Positions 13,302-25,924 of a stretch of DNA of 64,000 nucleotides are shown one piece after another. The stretch spans positions 1,317,542,025 to 1,317,606,024 of the forward strand of contig CM066032.1 in assembly GCA_033557465.1 (NCBI GenBank), read 5' to 3'. The DNA is from Ichthyophis bannanicus (lineage: Eukaryota > Chordata > Amphibia > Gymnophiona > Ichthyophiidae). Each line of letters opens with the position of its first letter. Within the stretch, counting starts at the first letter, position 1. The notes beneath the pieces were generated by a model, which worked only from the letters and a program-made list of their open reading frames with translations, did not search any database and had not been told where the DNA came from. The position numbers and the translations under genes were made by a program.

Positions 13302-14339
13302 AGCTCTGAAACTCAGGGTTGAAGCTCTGGGAAGTCTTCTTTTTCTTTTCTCTCTTTTCTTCTCTTTTCTGCATAATGTTTCATTCAATTCACAAGATAC
13401 TCAATATGTTTGTTTTTGTTATTTCTATACAGATGGAGACCTTTTCTGCTGAGAATGGAGAGCATGTTTTGTTCAGATTGATTATAATATGGATAGAGGA
13501 ATTAATGGTATTAGAAACAGTAAGTTTGGAAATTGTTTTTCCTTAATTTATTTTTTGTTTGGGTTGTTCACCAGGTTTCTATATTTATTCTAATCATGGA
13601 TAGGGGGCTAAATTTGATTTTGTTAATGTTTTCCCTTATTATTTTTTTTGATTAATATGCCTTGTGAAAAATATGTGGGCAATTATTGCTTTAAGCTTCA
13701 TCACAGTTTCTGCATATTCCTCTTCCCCTGCAAACCCTTGAGTCTGTCTGACATACCACTAGACTTTTGCCCCATCCTCCTCTCACTTAACAGATTCTGA
13801 AACAAATGTCTTCTCTCCCTTCATTTTATTGCACGGCTTGGCTATTTCCTCCTCTTTTTCTTTGCTTTCCCCTGACTACTTTGCTAGTTTCTCTAAGTTT
13901 GTTCCCAAATATAGATCCCCATCTTCCGCTCCGTCTGTGATTCCTTGTAAATTTTTCCAAAAGAAAAAAGGGCCTCTCTCCGCCTCGTTACTTTCACCTT
14001 CATCAGCTACTTCTTTTGAAAATCATAGCGGCGTCCATTTTATTTACCTTTCTCACCTTGGGTCCTAATACCTTTCTACGAACAGGTTTGTTGCCTTTTT
14101 AAAAAATTCAAAATTCCCTGTCAGTTTTTTTGGCCCACTGTTTTTCCTATTCTTCCTCCCCCAGCGTTTTCCCATCCCACTAATGACTCTCATGATTATT
14201 GTCCCCTCTTTGGCAAGTAGGTTTTTTCCTTTTCCTAAAGTCGAAGAAGAAAGGGGGTAAGATCCTCGCTTGTTGAATGGATTTTTATCAAACCAACTCC
14301 ATAACAATACTGCACCATACTATCTGGTAATCCACTGGA
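13302..14339. other. pyrimidine-rich sequence without recognised gene
   Basis: Plus strand is C/T-rich, with short chance frames only (up to 80 codons). It lies between two antisense CR1-like pieces and may be older, unrecognisable repeat. Confidence 0.4.
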
Positions 14340-14970
14340 TGTGAGTTCTCTCCCACTATAACATCAGAAATACTTTTCCCCAATGGTAAGCACTAGAAGT
14401 CCCAGTATGGCTTCCATCACATTTGGGTTCGGCGGTTAACCACTGGCCTGAATAGGTTCTTTCTCCCTGTAGAGAATCCAGTATCTCCTTACTTCGAGAT
14501 GACACTGCAAGCATGGATGTGCCAATCCACATCTGGCATCTTGAAATCACCTATCAGTGGATCACTTTCTCCTTTCATGGCATATACCTGTGTATGTCTT
14601 CTATTAAATCTTTGTCCACTTCTCATACAACCCTGCGACATTGATCTGTATATCACGCCAATGCAAATCGATTTCCCCCCTTTCCCCTCCTTCTATTTTA
14701 ATAACCTTTACCCCACCAGTGCACGTCCTCTCGTTCGTTTTACAGGGTAAGCCTGTGATTCTATAAACTTTAGTATTATTTTTTAGATTATAAGGTGGCC
14801 ACACTACCTCCCCTTTCTTCCGATTCTATCCTGTCCCTTTTTCTGTCTGATATAACGTTTAAATCCGGGTATAATTACTACACTTATCTGTGCGTCCCAG
14901 TCAATACCAGTCATGGTTTTCTGTGACACCATTGTCCTCTGTAACGCACCAGGAGAAACAGCGTAGGGAG
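14340..14970 (-). mobile_element. CR1-like LINE fragment (endonuclease part)
   Basis: The plus strand carries landmarks seen antisense in CR1-like endonuclease regions: a 'cttgaaatcacctatcag' block (about 14,540), a block naming the ...TATACCACG... region (about 14,650), and a block around AAATCCGGGTATAATTACT (about 14,862). The order fits an antisense CR1 5' half, with its N-terminus to the right. The match is weaker than for the other CR1 fragments and no open frame survives. Confidence 0.4.
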
Positions 14971-17589
14971 GCAGCATGAATGGTGGTGCAACCTGTGTGT
15001 ACAAATCCCAAATTGGAAAATTTAATAAGAGACTGGTGTCCTTGGAAAGGATTATTCTCCCAATGGACAAACACTATTGCAGGCCAATGGGGGTGGGGTG
15101 GATGGTCAAACACCCCCTGTCAGGGTAATTGATTCCCTTACTCTGCAAGAATGGTAGGCCCTTGCTGAGGGCTCGTCCCAAGCCTATCCTTATCCTATAT
15201 CCTCCTAGATCCTACCTCCTCTTCTCTTTCTGTCTGGTAATGGTGCTTCCATCGTGCTTCGGATGGTTTTGTAAGACCAGTATCATGCCAGCAGAGTAGT
15301 TCTTTCTGTTTTCTTTTGGTATCGGGGACCTAATTAAGTGGTTTCCTTGATCCCACCACTATCTGATACCGAGGGATATTCCTGAGTCTGAATGTCTTCC
15401 CTGGAAGGACATATTGAGAGTATTGATCCATACGGAGAAACACCCTGGTCTCGGGCACTGTTTGCTCAGCTCTGGTACTTCCTCGCAGGAGATTGGTGCA
15501 GGGATGGGCATGATTGAGAACCATTTGGATTGTCTTGATAATCAAGTTCATTAAAATTCAACAACAAATATCTTATTTGCAGGCAGTTAATGCTGTCTAC
15601 AGTCAAGGATAGTCTGGTTATCCATTGTATTTGTTGCAAATGTTTGTATAAATTGGAAATTTCCTTTGAGATCCTAAAGAATATTCATTTTTTTGATTTT
15701 GCCATGTTTTTTCAGGTTATTGTCCGTCTAGAATAAATTATGAAATATACATTAAAGAGGCATTAGTGGTGTCCCATGCTGATTCGATTGGAGATCTTTA
15801 AATTATTTTATTTGGTACTTTGGGGGAAGTGAGCTAGAGAATCCTCTGATGGATATGTATCAAAATTCTTGCATCCCCCAGTGGTTAACTTAACAACAAT
15901 TTCCTTGAGGCCACTCCGGACACTATCTCCACCAGATCTACATTAGTGGTTATCTTTATGTCAGAGCAAGATAAGATCTATCCATTTTTCATAGTTACAT
16001 TTTTTTAAAATAAGGCTTACGTTTTTTGTAGAGGCTAGAATCCATTTTATTCCCTGACATCGGTCTAGGCCCATGGGCAACTTTGGAGGAGGAACATTCT
16101 TGGCCCTCAAGCGGAGGGTGTTGGTGGCATCTTCTTTTTTTAAGATACCGCCTTAAGTGTTTGGTCACATTTTTTCAAGGTTCTGCTCTGCGGTTTTTCG
16201 TTTTCAGACCCCTTTTGTTGGAGTCCTTTTTGGTGGAACAGGAAAAGTAGTGATTGGATGAAGTGAGTAGGTGGGATTGTAGAGATAAGGCTGTAGTTCA
16301 TGAAAGATGTTGGGATGGGTCCTTATTATATTTATTTGTTTTTATTATTTTCCTGATGATTCTCATGGCCCAAGATGTGGACTAATTGATGTGGAAAGTT
16401 TATTTTGTATCTCTTGTGTTGATTATTTTATTTCCCATCCCTGTGGACCTCGTAAACATGAAAAAACTTGCTTTATACTATTGATGTTGTGGAAGACAAA
16501 ATTTAAAAAAAAAACGAATAAATGCATACCAAACTGGGATGGGATCTAGCTCAACTTATAACTCACTTTAGCCGCTTACATGAAAGTAAAAAAAAACAAA
16601 ACTGAAGCTCCTAAAACAATGACCCTTAGCTTTTAAAACCTCAACCATTCATCTGCGCAATCTGCAGCTACCCCATTACATCTGGAAAAAATTTATAACT
16701 ACTGAGCAATAAACTTCTTACATGTGTGAGACCCACTACCAGCAGGGCACATATGTGCTGTCGGAGGCCCATCCCAAAAAGTGAGCGGTGACCCAATTGG
16801 GACCCATTTCTGCAAAACCGGCGGGAACCCCAGATAGGTCCCGTGTTTGCAAAAATCAGTAACTTAAACTGGGCAAGCACTGGGTATGGTGTTCCCCACT
16901 TCCCCAGCGATGAGACAATACACCCAACACCCCATCCCGCAGCCCCCCTCCTATGCTTCCTGCATAACGAGTGACGGTGCCCGGGCCATGGTGACGGTGT
17001 CTCATTGCCATAGCACCGGGGTGTACAGCAGGAGCTTGCACTAGGTTGGCCATAGTTTTTCAAAAAGTTTTCAAACCCCTAATCCCCACTTGGGGCCCCA
17101 ACCCTCAGAGAGTCATGTCCAGTGCTGGGATCAGGTGGAGAAGGCCTACCTGACATGATGGCTCATGTGCTGTCGATGAGGGGCTTTGCCAAAGGCACAA
17201 TCACCCTGTCCTCTGGATATAGTATTTCAAATTAACAACATCCTCAATATGTGCCATTCTTGTATTGTTTTTAAGTTGATTAGTTCCCACATATTAGGAA
17301 CATAATTACTTAAAACGGCACTAATGGAGGTAACCACAGGTGGCACATGCTGGACTCCCTCCCGGGTGCTAGAGAGTGCTTTTGTGGTAAACATTTCTGT
17401 CTTTCTGCTCCAAAAATGTTGATTTAACTAAAAAAGTGAAGATCGGGGGTTCAGAGATTGGGTGGTTCACAGGGTGGCCGTGCAACATCATTCATGATTA
17501 GCATTGGTGTCTTTGGCACACAATCAACTCTGCTTGTGTGGCACTTACTGGCCTGCTACTGAAACTGATATCAAAAGTTTGCGTCCCAC
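14971..17589. other. no gene recognised
   Basis: Mixed AT-rich sequence with only short frames. A GC-richer block at 16,740-17,050 gives a 131-codon minus-strand frame (16,668-17,063) without any recognisable motif; I treat it as chance. Confidence 0.4.
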
Positions 17590-18500
17590 ACGTGATCTGT
17601 CGAGGCACCTAAATAGAATGTATAGGGGTGATGACAGGTCCCTCTTGAGGAGATTCTTGTGAAAGACTAAAAGGTCATAGGGATAGGAAGGACAGTGTAG
17701 TAATTGTGAATTAGGAGCTGGTTAAGAGATAGAAAACGGTAGGGTTAAATGGCCGTGATGGGAAAAGATAGGTAGGGATCTGTGCTCGAAAACTGTTTAA
17801 TGTATTTCCCGTATCAATGACCTCGAAATGGAAATATCGAGGTGATCAAATTTGGTGATGACACAAATTCTAAAAGAAAGCTGTCAAAACAGAAGAGGAT
17901 TGTGAAAAATTGCAAGAGTGACCGTGAAAAATTGGGAGGGCTTTGATCATCAAACTGCGATGATCAACCTTTAATGTGGACAATTGCAAAATTATGGCAG
18001 TTAAGGAAGAAAGAAACCCAAAAAACCACAGTTACAGGATGCAAAGGTTCCATATTAGAAAAAACACCACCACCCAGGAAAATGATTTATGTGTCATCGT
18101 GGAATAATTATGTTGAAACCCTCTATCTAGTTTGCAGGTAGCTAACATAAAGCAAACATAAAGCTAAGACCCCATAATGAAAAGGAATGCCATAATTAAA
18201 AACACCAAGGACATAATGCCCCGTCTATCATTTAATGGTGTGCCGTCCACAACCTTGAATATTGTGTTCAATTCAGGAGTCATCATATCTTAAAAAGGAT
18301 ATAGAATAATTAGAAACGGTATAGAGAAGAGCTAACAAAATGGTAAAGGGGATGGAAGGATAGAACCCTACGAGGAAGGACTTAAAAAGGTTAGAGCTCT
18401 TCAACTTGGAAAAAAGATGGTTCGAGGAGGATATAAATCATGATTGGAATGTGGTAAACAGATTGGTAGTTTTTTAATGTTAGCCCATTTAAGCTAATTT
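17590..18500 (+). mobile_element. CR1-like LINE fragment, RT and C-terminus, plus strand
   Basis: Despite many stops the order of CR1 RT landmarks is clear on the plus strand. An F-I-N-D-L-E segment lies at about 17,812-17,830. It is followed by a degenerate F-G-D-D-T (the polymerase F-A-D-D region, about 17,850), then 'VQF'-type and L-K-K-D-I-E segments (about 18,265-18,310), A-N-K-M-V-K-G (about 18,330), and L-F-N-L-E-K-R (about 18,395). It ends near the assembly gap, so its 3' end is unknown. Confidence 0.75.
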
Positions 18501-18562
18501 TAGAATTTTGTTACTACTGGAAATGTATTAAAAGCTTGCTATTGTAGCTGGGTTTAAAAAAT

Positions 18563-19062
18563 NNNNNNNNNNNNNNNNNNNNNNNNNNNNNNNNNNNNNN
18601 NNNNNNNNNNNNNNNNNNNNNNNNNNNNNNNNNNNNNNNNNNNNNNNNNNNNNNNNNNNNNNNNNNNNNNNNNNNNNNNNNNNNNNNNNNNNNNNNNNNN
18701 NNNNNNNNNNNNNNNNNNNNNNNNNNNNNNNNNNNNNNNNNNNNNNNNNNNNNNNNNNNNNNNNNNNNNNNNNNNNNNNNNNNNNNNNNNNNNNNNNNNN
18801 NNNNNNNNNNNNNNNNNNNNNNNNNNNNNNNNNNNNNNNNNNNNNNNNNNNNNNNNNNNNNNNNNNNNNNNNNNNNNNNNNNNNNNNNNNNNNNNNNNNN
18901 NNNNNNNNNNNNNNNNNNNNNNNNNNNNNNNNNNNNNNNNNNNNNNNNNNNNNNNNNNNNNNNNNNNNNNNNNNNNNNNNNNNNNNNNNNNNNNNNNNNN
19001 NNNNNNNNNNNNNNNNNNNNNNNNNNNNNNNNNNNNNNNNNNNNNNNNNNNNNNNNNNNNNN
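18563..19062. other. assembly gap, 500 N
   Basis: Exactly 500 unknown bases. The left flank lies at the end of a plus-strand CR1-like fragment, and the right flank begins just after a DIRS gag stop. The apparent 250-codon minus-strand frame across it is an artefact of the Ns. Confidence 1.
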
Positions 19063-20410
19063 AGGGCCAGGAAGGCTAAGTTCTCTAGATGAAAGTCAAA
19101 GGCCTTGTGGAGGCTGAGACTGCTGAGACGGTTGAGGCTTAGCAGTCTTTGCTTTCCTTTGTTTAGGTGGAGCTTGCTGACTCCTTTCGGGCAGTTTGAC
19201 CTGCACATAACGTCATTGCTGGGAAGAAGAGGAGATAAAAACCTCTTTTTTTTTGAGCATAGATTGTTTTCTTGAAACACATGAATTTCTCTTCCTGTAC
19301 CTGCAGGATCAAACTGTGGGTCTCCTCATTTTGGATAAATTCATAGTTCCAAAGTGGAGTTTGTTCAGCATCCAAACTCATTGGCTTTCCGTCTCCCCTT
19401 GCCAATTTTTTGCCAAATGAATTCAGTCACCCTGCTTAGCAATAGATAATTATGCCCCAGCTCCAATATGTCCCGCACCATGAGTTCCAAAGTCGGTAGC
19501 CGGTATCTCAGGGCAGTTTAACGTGGACCTATGGCAATGCGCAGAGGTTCTGCTTATGCACGACCAAAACAGTCAAAAGTTGACCACATCTGACAACTTT
19601 AGAAACATCCTGGGCATGTTTAACCAGTGTGAGAAAATCCTACCTCTTATCATCAGTACGGAGCGGGCTTAAAATCTCCAAATACTCCTGTTACGTCTTT
19701 AAGTCACATTCCCATATATAAAATATAGGAACTGATCCTGGCAGACAAAGCATCGGAAGCCTGGATTACGACTTCCACAGCCATCCAAAGGTTTTGCTAC
19801 ACTCACGTCCTGGAGGATTAGAGGCATGTCACGCCTTTAGCACTCCTGCCCCTTCTCATAGCTGATTCCCCTACAATGGAGTGGTGAGGAAGCTGAGTCT
19901 TCTGGGAAATCACGTCTCAATACGGGAGTGGACTCGATAACAGGGTATCCACTCTACGAGAGTGAGGAGAGGTGGTAAGAGGTGTTTCACACATTCTCAT
20001 CACGATGAGATCATGTCGCTGTGGTCTCAGTGCAGGGCAAAGTAGCTGCCGTCACTTCGGAGCCTTGGGACATAATTAGGACAATTTAGATAGAATCTCC
20101 AACTCCTTTACCCTGGGCAATCTGTTTACTATGATCCACAGTAAATGGGAAGCAACCCCGTCGCCACCTCCCTGATAAAATCGGAAAGGATAAATCTTCG
20201 TGAGGAGACATCCTACGTTTAGGAGTGGAAGGCTCCTCCATGGAGAATTAATACGGTCCCTGACAGAGCTGTCAGAATCCGCAGACTCCTCTGAGGATTC
20301 AAAGTACCTTCTGTCGCAGTGCTCTTTCAGAGCACGATACCCCGTTGACAGACTTAATTGGGTGCGCGTCGGGTGGCATCCCGACCACACCCCGTGGTGA
20401 TTACCATCCG
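19063..20410 (-). pseudogene. DIRS-like gag (ORF1), C-terminal part
   Basis: Minus-strand remnant. The C-terminus is a Lys/Pro/Gln-rich tail, seen in the frame containing KPQPSQQSQPPQG (about 19,100-19,150), followed by a TGA stop. A Pro/Gln/Arg-rich Gag end is usual for vertebrate DIRS elements. Upstream (about 20,270-20,320) is the acidic Ser/Glu/Asp stretch ESSEESADSDSS, and just after it degenerate 'DLSF' and 'EILSKL' blocks. The RT/RNase H ORF would follow to the left, inside or beyond the gap. Frames shift repeatedly, so it is not functional. Confidence 0.6.
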
Positions 20411-21640
20411 GAACTGGAAGCTATATCTACATGACTGTGAGTGCCGGCACGCAGACACCGATGTCCGATCCCCCCCCTGACCGTTACCGGTAACCTATAG
20501 CCCGGGCCACGAGTCCGGGCCGTCTGGTATCCGTTTGAACTGTCTGCACGCCCGGTTCAAAGCGTGTCAAATGCCCGCAAGGAGAGCCGCCAACACACTG
20601 CCCTTCAATTGCCCACGGGAAGGGGGCTCTGGTCTATCCGACGCTGCCCCGCCCCGATGCCTGGTTATCGGTACCGGAGAAAGCAGCCGGTACCCCGCCA
20701 CGCATGGCCACCCCACGTAGTTCTGGCCGACGGTGTGATGCCCCTCGAGAACCCATCCCCCTGGAGCCCTGCACGATAATGCTTTGGAAGCCCGAAGCCT
20801 CCCTGCTGGGGCAACCCCCCAATTCCCTTCTTTCCGGTACACCCGAATCCCCAATCAATGCCAGATGCATCCTCTATGCTTGGAAAGGAGAATCTAACCC
20901 CTTTGAGGACCAGCCAGACTTGATGTTTACGTTACCCTGATATCCATGGGGAGGAAGACCGAACCAGCCCTTGCAAAGACGTCGATGGGCCACAGAGGCT
21001 GCCACTCGGAGGTAAAACAAGGGTGCTGAGCTTTAGCATCTCGGTTTTTGTCCGGACCCCTCTTGGACACTCATGGCACAGGCCATACACCCCTCTCCGA
21101 GATGCGAGTGGTCCAGGGACCTAAACATTTTAAGACCACCACTCATGGGTGGTCCGGTGAATGGAGATTGTACCCCGACGGACCCACACTATACTTAGGT
21201 GCACGTTTTTGAAACCCGAAGCTCGGGTTTTTTCCATAGTGGAAGGAAACTTTTTGGGCCTACTCAACCCCTCCCCCCCCCCCGTCCAAACTGGCACGTG
21301 CACCTGGACAAGAAAATTTTGGAAAGATAAATACTATAACACTATATATATAATATATTTTTTTTTTTTCTTTTTTCCTTTTTTTTAAAGAAAGAAAGAA
21401 GACTCAGCGGTACCCGGGTATACGCGTCAAGGGAAGGCTGACGCGACCCACAAAAAAAGAAGTAGAATAAGGAAAACTTTTCTGCGGTGACAGGACACAA
21501 GGACCTGCTGGCTCCGTGGAAAACGAAGAACTGGATCAGAGGCAGTTGGAAAGAAAAGGCCAAGGAAGCCAAGCCACCGCAGGCACCTGGGGGGGGGCCA
21601 CCCCCTGCGGACTGCACTCCCAAAAGCTTTCCTAATTGGA
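20411..21640 (-). mobile_element. DIRS element 5' leader / gag N-terminal region
   Basis: GC-rich compared with its surroundings (20,440-20,900), lying between the left terminal repeat at about 21.7 kb and the gag acidic stretch. Long minus-strand frames (95 and 78 codons, 20,567-20,870) overlap but show no clear domain. A C-run (21,271-21,282) and a T-run (21,359-21,387) lie in the leader. The assignment is by position. Confidence 0.4.
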
Positions 21641-21745
21641 TGCTGGGGAGCGTTTCCCCCGCGCAGGCCTCCGTCGGTACCGACTGATACCCATATGTGA
21701 AGACTACATTACCTGCTTGTTTCCCTGGAGATACTATGACACACC
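21641..21745 (-). repeat. DIRS left terminal repeat (degenerate)
   Basis: On the minus strand the order TATCTCC, AAGCAGG, TAGTCTTCACATATGGGT (21,689-21,733), then a CGGTACCGACGGAGGCC block and GAAAGCTTTTGGGAGTGCAG, parallels the plus-strand terminal repeat at 31,618-31,730 (TTCTCC, AGCAGG, AGTCCTCACATATGGGT, CGACGCCGATGGAGCCC, GAAAGCCTTTGGGAATACTG). The orientation is right for the 5' end of a minus-strand DIRS whose gag lies at 19.1-20.4 kb. Confidence 0.6.
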
Positions 21746-22809
21746 CAGGAGGTGCACTAAGGTATACACAAAGGGATCACATCAGCTCCTCTTGCACGCT
21801 TCTTATGTGCACGCCACCAAAGGATCTGTCAATTTAGAACTCCTTGTGTAGGTGTCACCTCGCAGTGGGTGGGTAAGAGAACATGCAGATTGCTGAAAAC
21901 TAAGAAGGAACAACGCAACAGTAAGCTGCGGGAGGGGAGGGGAAGATGTGCAGCTGAGTCAGCAGCGCTAAGCTTGTCAGACCAAGTCCAGCCACATGGT
22001 TGACTATGCTTCCATGCGGACCTCTAGCATGTTATAATGTAGGAGTTCACACTAATATCACTAAACTAAAACAATGGAGAAAATTCGAATCGTTCTGTTA
22101 ATTTTTTTATGCAAAAACTAACAATGATCAGACTTCAGAGTGATCACTACAATTGCCTATATACTGTAAGCTGAAGTAGTTAGTTTCTACAATAAAAACC
22201 AATCAAATTGATTATTCATATAAATAATGGCAGGGAGGGTGCATACTGCAGGGATGGTTTCTGGTTCACCACGATGTATCAAGACCTACAGAAGCTGCCA
22301 CAGTCGCAAGGTAGATTGTCTGTACGTAACGACAGACGTCTCAGATCACAGCAAAGCGTAAAGTGGATGAAAAAGTGGTGCATGAGTACGTTTGACTGGG
22401 CCTCTGTCGAAGGCACACAGTAATTATGTCCAGTCCGCTCAGAAAGTTTTTGAAGTAAATTACAGACTTGAAATGAATCAGAGGAATTAATTAAAAAGTC
22501 TGTGTAATCTACAAGAAAATATAGAGCAATGCAGTGAGAAAAACCCAGCACAAATGCCAGGAAAAAAAGCTTAAAACTTTTTAAAAATTATAAATTGTGC
22601 CTGTTTGCGCTTTCTCTGCTGCAAATCGCCATGTTTATTAGTTTTCCTTTTATTTCTTTGCAATCTAACAGAATGTTAGAAAACTTATACATGTGGGGAA
22701 TGATTTTATAAAAGGATCTTCCATGTGTAAAGCCTTTTTGTACATGCATTAAGGGCTTTGTATAAAATTTGCACACGTTGCATATGGCATAAGACCATAT
22801 GTTACTCTG
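21746..22809. other. no gene recognised
   Basis: AT-rich sequence with short frames only. I see no repeat family or regulatory structure. Confidence 0.45.
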
Positions 22810-23560
22810 AAAATAAGAACATAAGAAATGCCTTACTGGCTTTACGCCCAAGGGTCCATCAAGCCCAGTATCCTGTTTCCAACAGTGGCCAATCTAGGTC
22901 ACAAATATGTGGCAGGTTCCCAAAAAGGTACACAGATTCCATGATGCTTATCCTGGGATAAGCAGTGGATATCCCAGATTCCTCCTTAATATGTTATGGA
23001 CTTTTTCTTTCCAGTAACTTGTCCAAACCTTTTTGAAACTCCGCTACACTAATATCTTTTGACCTACAATCCTCCGTAACAAATTCCAGAATTTGAATTA
23101 TGCATTGAGTGAAAAACTATTCTCGTTATTAGTCTTAAATGGTTTACATTGCAGCTTCATTCAGTGTTCCCTAGTCTTCCTACTTTTTGATGGAGTAAAT
23201 AACCGAATCTACGTTTACCTGTTTCCACTCCATTCATTAATTTATAGAACCTCTATCATATCTCCCCACAGTCTTTTTTTCCCTAAGTTTGAAGGGAGGC
23301 CCTAAAACCTTCTAAGCCTTCTCCTCAATAGTGTGCATCCCTTCCATCCCCTTTTACCATTTTGGTGATTCTTCTCTGTACCTTTTCTAATTCTGTTATA
23401 GTCCTTGTTTTAAGATATAGGTGACTGGAAATGCACACAATACTTAAGGGTGTGGTTCTCATCAGTAATGATACAGAAGCATATCATCCTTTTGTTTTAT
23501 TTTCCATTCTTTTACCTTATGATTCATAGCATTATATTTGCTTTCTTGGCTGCTTCTTCT
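22810..23560 (-). mobile_element. CR1-like LINE 3' end, antisense
   Basis: The plus strand reads through the widely shared antisense CR1 3' block. Landmarks are AAGGGTCCATCAAGCCCAGT (22,849-22,868), CAACAGTGGCCAATCTAGGT (about 22,879), a GGGATAAGCAGTGGATAT block (about 22,955), and TTTATAGAACCTCTATCATA (about 23,240). It ends in a stretch corresponding to the RT C-terminus. It is the best-preserved CR1 piece in the window. Confidence 0.8.
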
Positions 23561-23608
23561 AGCACACTAGGAAAACAAATAGAATGCTAGAGAATCATAA
23601 GGAAAGGC

Positions 23609-23700
23609 AGGGGCGGCTCAAGTCAATCTGGCTGCCTGAGCCAAAGGATGAGATGGCGCCCCCCCCCCCCCCCCCCCCGTAGAGGGGGCGGGGCTATTTT
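23609..23700 (+). mobile_element. possible hAT-type terminus
   Basis: Begins CAGGGGCGGCTCAAG, resembling the CAGGGGCGGCTC termini of some vertebrate hAT elements, and is followed by a C18 run (23,658-23,679 region). I did not find a matching inverted terminus downstream, so the extent and even the identity are uncertain. Confidence 0.3.
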
Positions 23701-24118
23701 TTCAAAACTCCAATCAGGTACTGAACCAAACCAAAAAGCTGAAATAGTTTTATATGGAGGCAAGTGCAAGATGTTTGCACAACCCAAGGAACTAAAAGAG
23801 CAGCGAGTTTATATAAACTAAATTATAACTCATTTTTATTTTGTTGTTATAAACCGCATTATGGGTTATTGCTTTTTCTTTTTGGGGTGAAACCCCCCAA
23901 ATATCAAATCTTTTGCCATCCACAGAAACCCCTTCACCAGTGGTTGCAGATGCAGGACCAGAACCAGGACATTCACCACAGAACTCATCTTAAAAAAAAA
24001 ATCTGATTTTGGATTATCTCACTAACCACAAACCATTCCTCCAGTACCAAGGCATATTGTGAACTAAATGTGAAAGAAAACGAACCTCAATTGGATTAGA
24101 AAGGGAACACCACCAAGG

Positions 24119-24299
24119 AAATATCCCAATTGACCCAACGAAAATTCTACCAAACGCCTAAAAGATTTTTTTTGTTGTTCACCACGGGAGTGAGTACAAA
24201 CTGGTTTCTGGGACCCTGGGTAGAAACTCACTCCGACAAAAACTTAAATCTTTTTGGGGGCGTTTGGTAGAACTTTTCTTTTGGGTCAATTGGATATTG
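24119..24299. mobile_element. foldback (MITE-like) element, about 180 bp
   Basis: The left arm (24,119-24,170, with ATATCCCAATTGACCC and TTCTACCAAACGCC) and the right arm (24,246-24,299) are imperfect reverse complements over about 50 bases. An inner pair (GGGAGTGAGT and ACTCACTCC) brings the fold close to the centre. No ORF. Superfamily unknown. Confidence 0.65.
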
Positions 24300-24959
24300 T
24301 GACCTAATACAAAACCCTACATACAAAAAGTCACTGAGTATCATCTATAGAGCAAATCTACCATACCATATCAGCAACCAACTTCCAAAACTCACATAAG
24401 GAGCCGCACCAAAAAAAGCATCACTGTAAATACAATGGGCCTTGGAACATCCCTCCTATTTGAAAGAGCTGAACATGTCAAATTACTAACAGTACAGTTA
24501 TAGATCTTTATGTACAAACTCCATGTTAACAGCACACACTCAGACCAAACCCTCACCAAGTACAGGAATAAGGTGACTTACAATCTAAAGTTAAAATAAA
24601 AATATGTAGACAAAATTTAAACTGAAAACCGCAAGAAGCCAGACTCCTGCATGCAGTGGCAACATCAGATAACTAAGAGATGCAGTTCCCCCATACTGTG
24701 TAAAATAAAAGATAGCACAAAGTCCAATCCACCAAAATGAAAATAAAATTATTTTTTTCTACCTTTGTTGTCCTGACCATTTTATTCTCTGATCATGCTG
24801 GGTCCCAGTCTGAGGGCTTCTGCTTTTCCTGTCTTCTCGTAGCTCTCTTTTTCTGTGAGTCTATGGTCCCATCTGCCAGTTCTTATCTCTTCTTTTGTTT
24901 TCTTCACCTTCTTTCCATCAGCGTATTTTCCAGTCCCAGTAACCCTTTCCAGTCCTCCC

Positions 24960-25480
24960 TCCCATTACCTTCGCAGTCAACTTTGCATTCCCATGACTGC
25001 CACTAGTGTCCTTTCCCTTCCAGTCCCCTCTCCTTCCCCAATCTCGTCCCTTCTAGTCCAAATACTATGGCAGCTCCTCTCACATCCACTTCCCCCCCCT
25101 TCCAGTCCCATTCTCCCCTCCCCCTCGCATTAGTCCCATTTGTAGGCCACTAGCCCCCAGTTTTCTTCCAGGTCCAGCAGCTCTATCCTCCCCTCCCCAC
25201 CATCAGCCCTTTTCCAGTTGAAGCCCCCCCAATCAGCTCACTTCTGAGTGCGAGTTCCCCCCCTCCACCCCATTCCCAGTGCTAGCTTCCCCTAATCATT
25301 CCATTACCAGTCCTACGCCCCATCAGCCCATTACCAGTCCTAGCCTCCACTAATCAGCCCATTTCCAGTCCTAGCCCCCCCGATCAGCTCAGTTCCAATG
25401 CTAGCCCCTCATCAGTCAATTACCATTCCTACCCCACCCATCAGCCCATTTAAAATCCTAACCCGCCGTCCCTCTCAACC
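24960..25480. repeat. degenerate minisatellite, unit about 35-40 bp
   Basis: Repeated variants of ATCAGCCCATTACCAGTCCT followed by AGCCCCC-type stretches; clearest at 25,320-25,470. The same unit, reverse-complemented, fills part of the hAT element at 48.6-49.05 kb, and a weaker version lies at 62.42-62.68 kb. Confidence 0.7.
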
Positions 25481-25850
25481 CTGTGTCCAGTATTTCTCCA
25501 CTGTCTATCCAGTATGTCCCCCGTCTCCCCCTTTGTCCAGCATGTCCCCATCTCCCACTTTGTCCAGCAACGCATGTCCCCTGTCTCCCCCCTTGTCCAG
25601 CAATCAGTCCCCATTTCCCCCTTTGTCCAGCATGTCCCCCGTCTCCCCCTGTGTCCCAGCATCATGTCCCAGTTTCCCCCTTTTGTCCCACATGGCCCCG
25701 TCTCCGCCCCTTTGTCCATCATCATGTCCCGTTTCCCCCTTTGTCCAGCATGTCCCCGTCTCCCCCTTTGTCCCATCAATGTCCCCCCGTCTCCCCACTT
25801 TGTCCAGCATCATGTCCCCTGTCGCCCCCTTTGTCCCCCTTGTCACTCAC
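25480..25850. repeat. minisatellite of CCCCCTTTGTCCAGCATGTC-type units
   Basis: About ten imperfect units of roughly 33-40 bases, each with CATGTCCC, a GTCTCCCCC-type stretch and TTTGTCCAGCA. It produces long Pro/Ser/Cys-rich frames on plus (184, 217 and 143 codons) and Gly/Thr/Arg-rich frames on minus in several phases, which is a signature of the repeat rather than of a gene. Confidence 0.85.
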
Positions 25851-25924
25851 CGCGAGTCCCTCTCCTTGTTGTCCTCCTCCTTTCCCCCTTCCCTCCAGCT
25901 GCACCTCTCATCCGGCGGTGGGCA

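Noticed and set aside
18528..19280. 250-codon minus-strand frame
   Set aside because: Most of it is the 500-N gap; only the right end is real sequence and belongs to DIRS gag.
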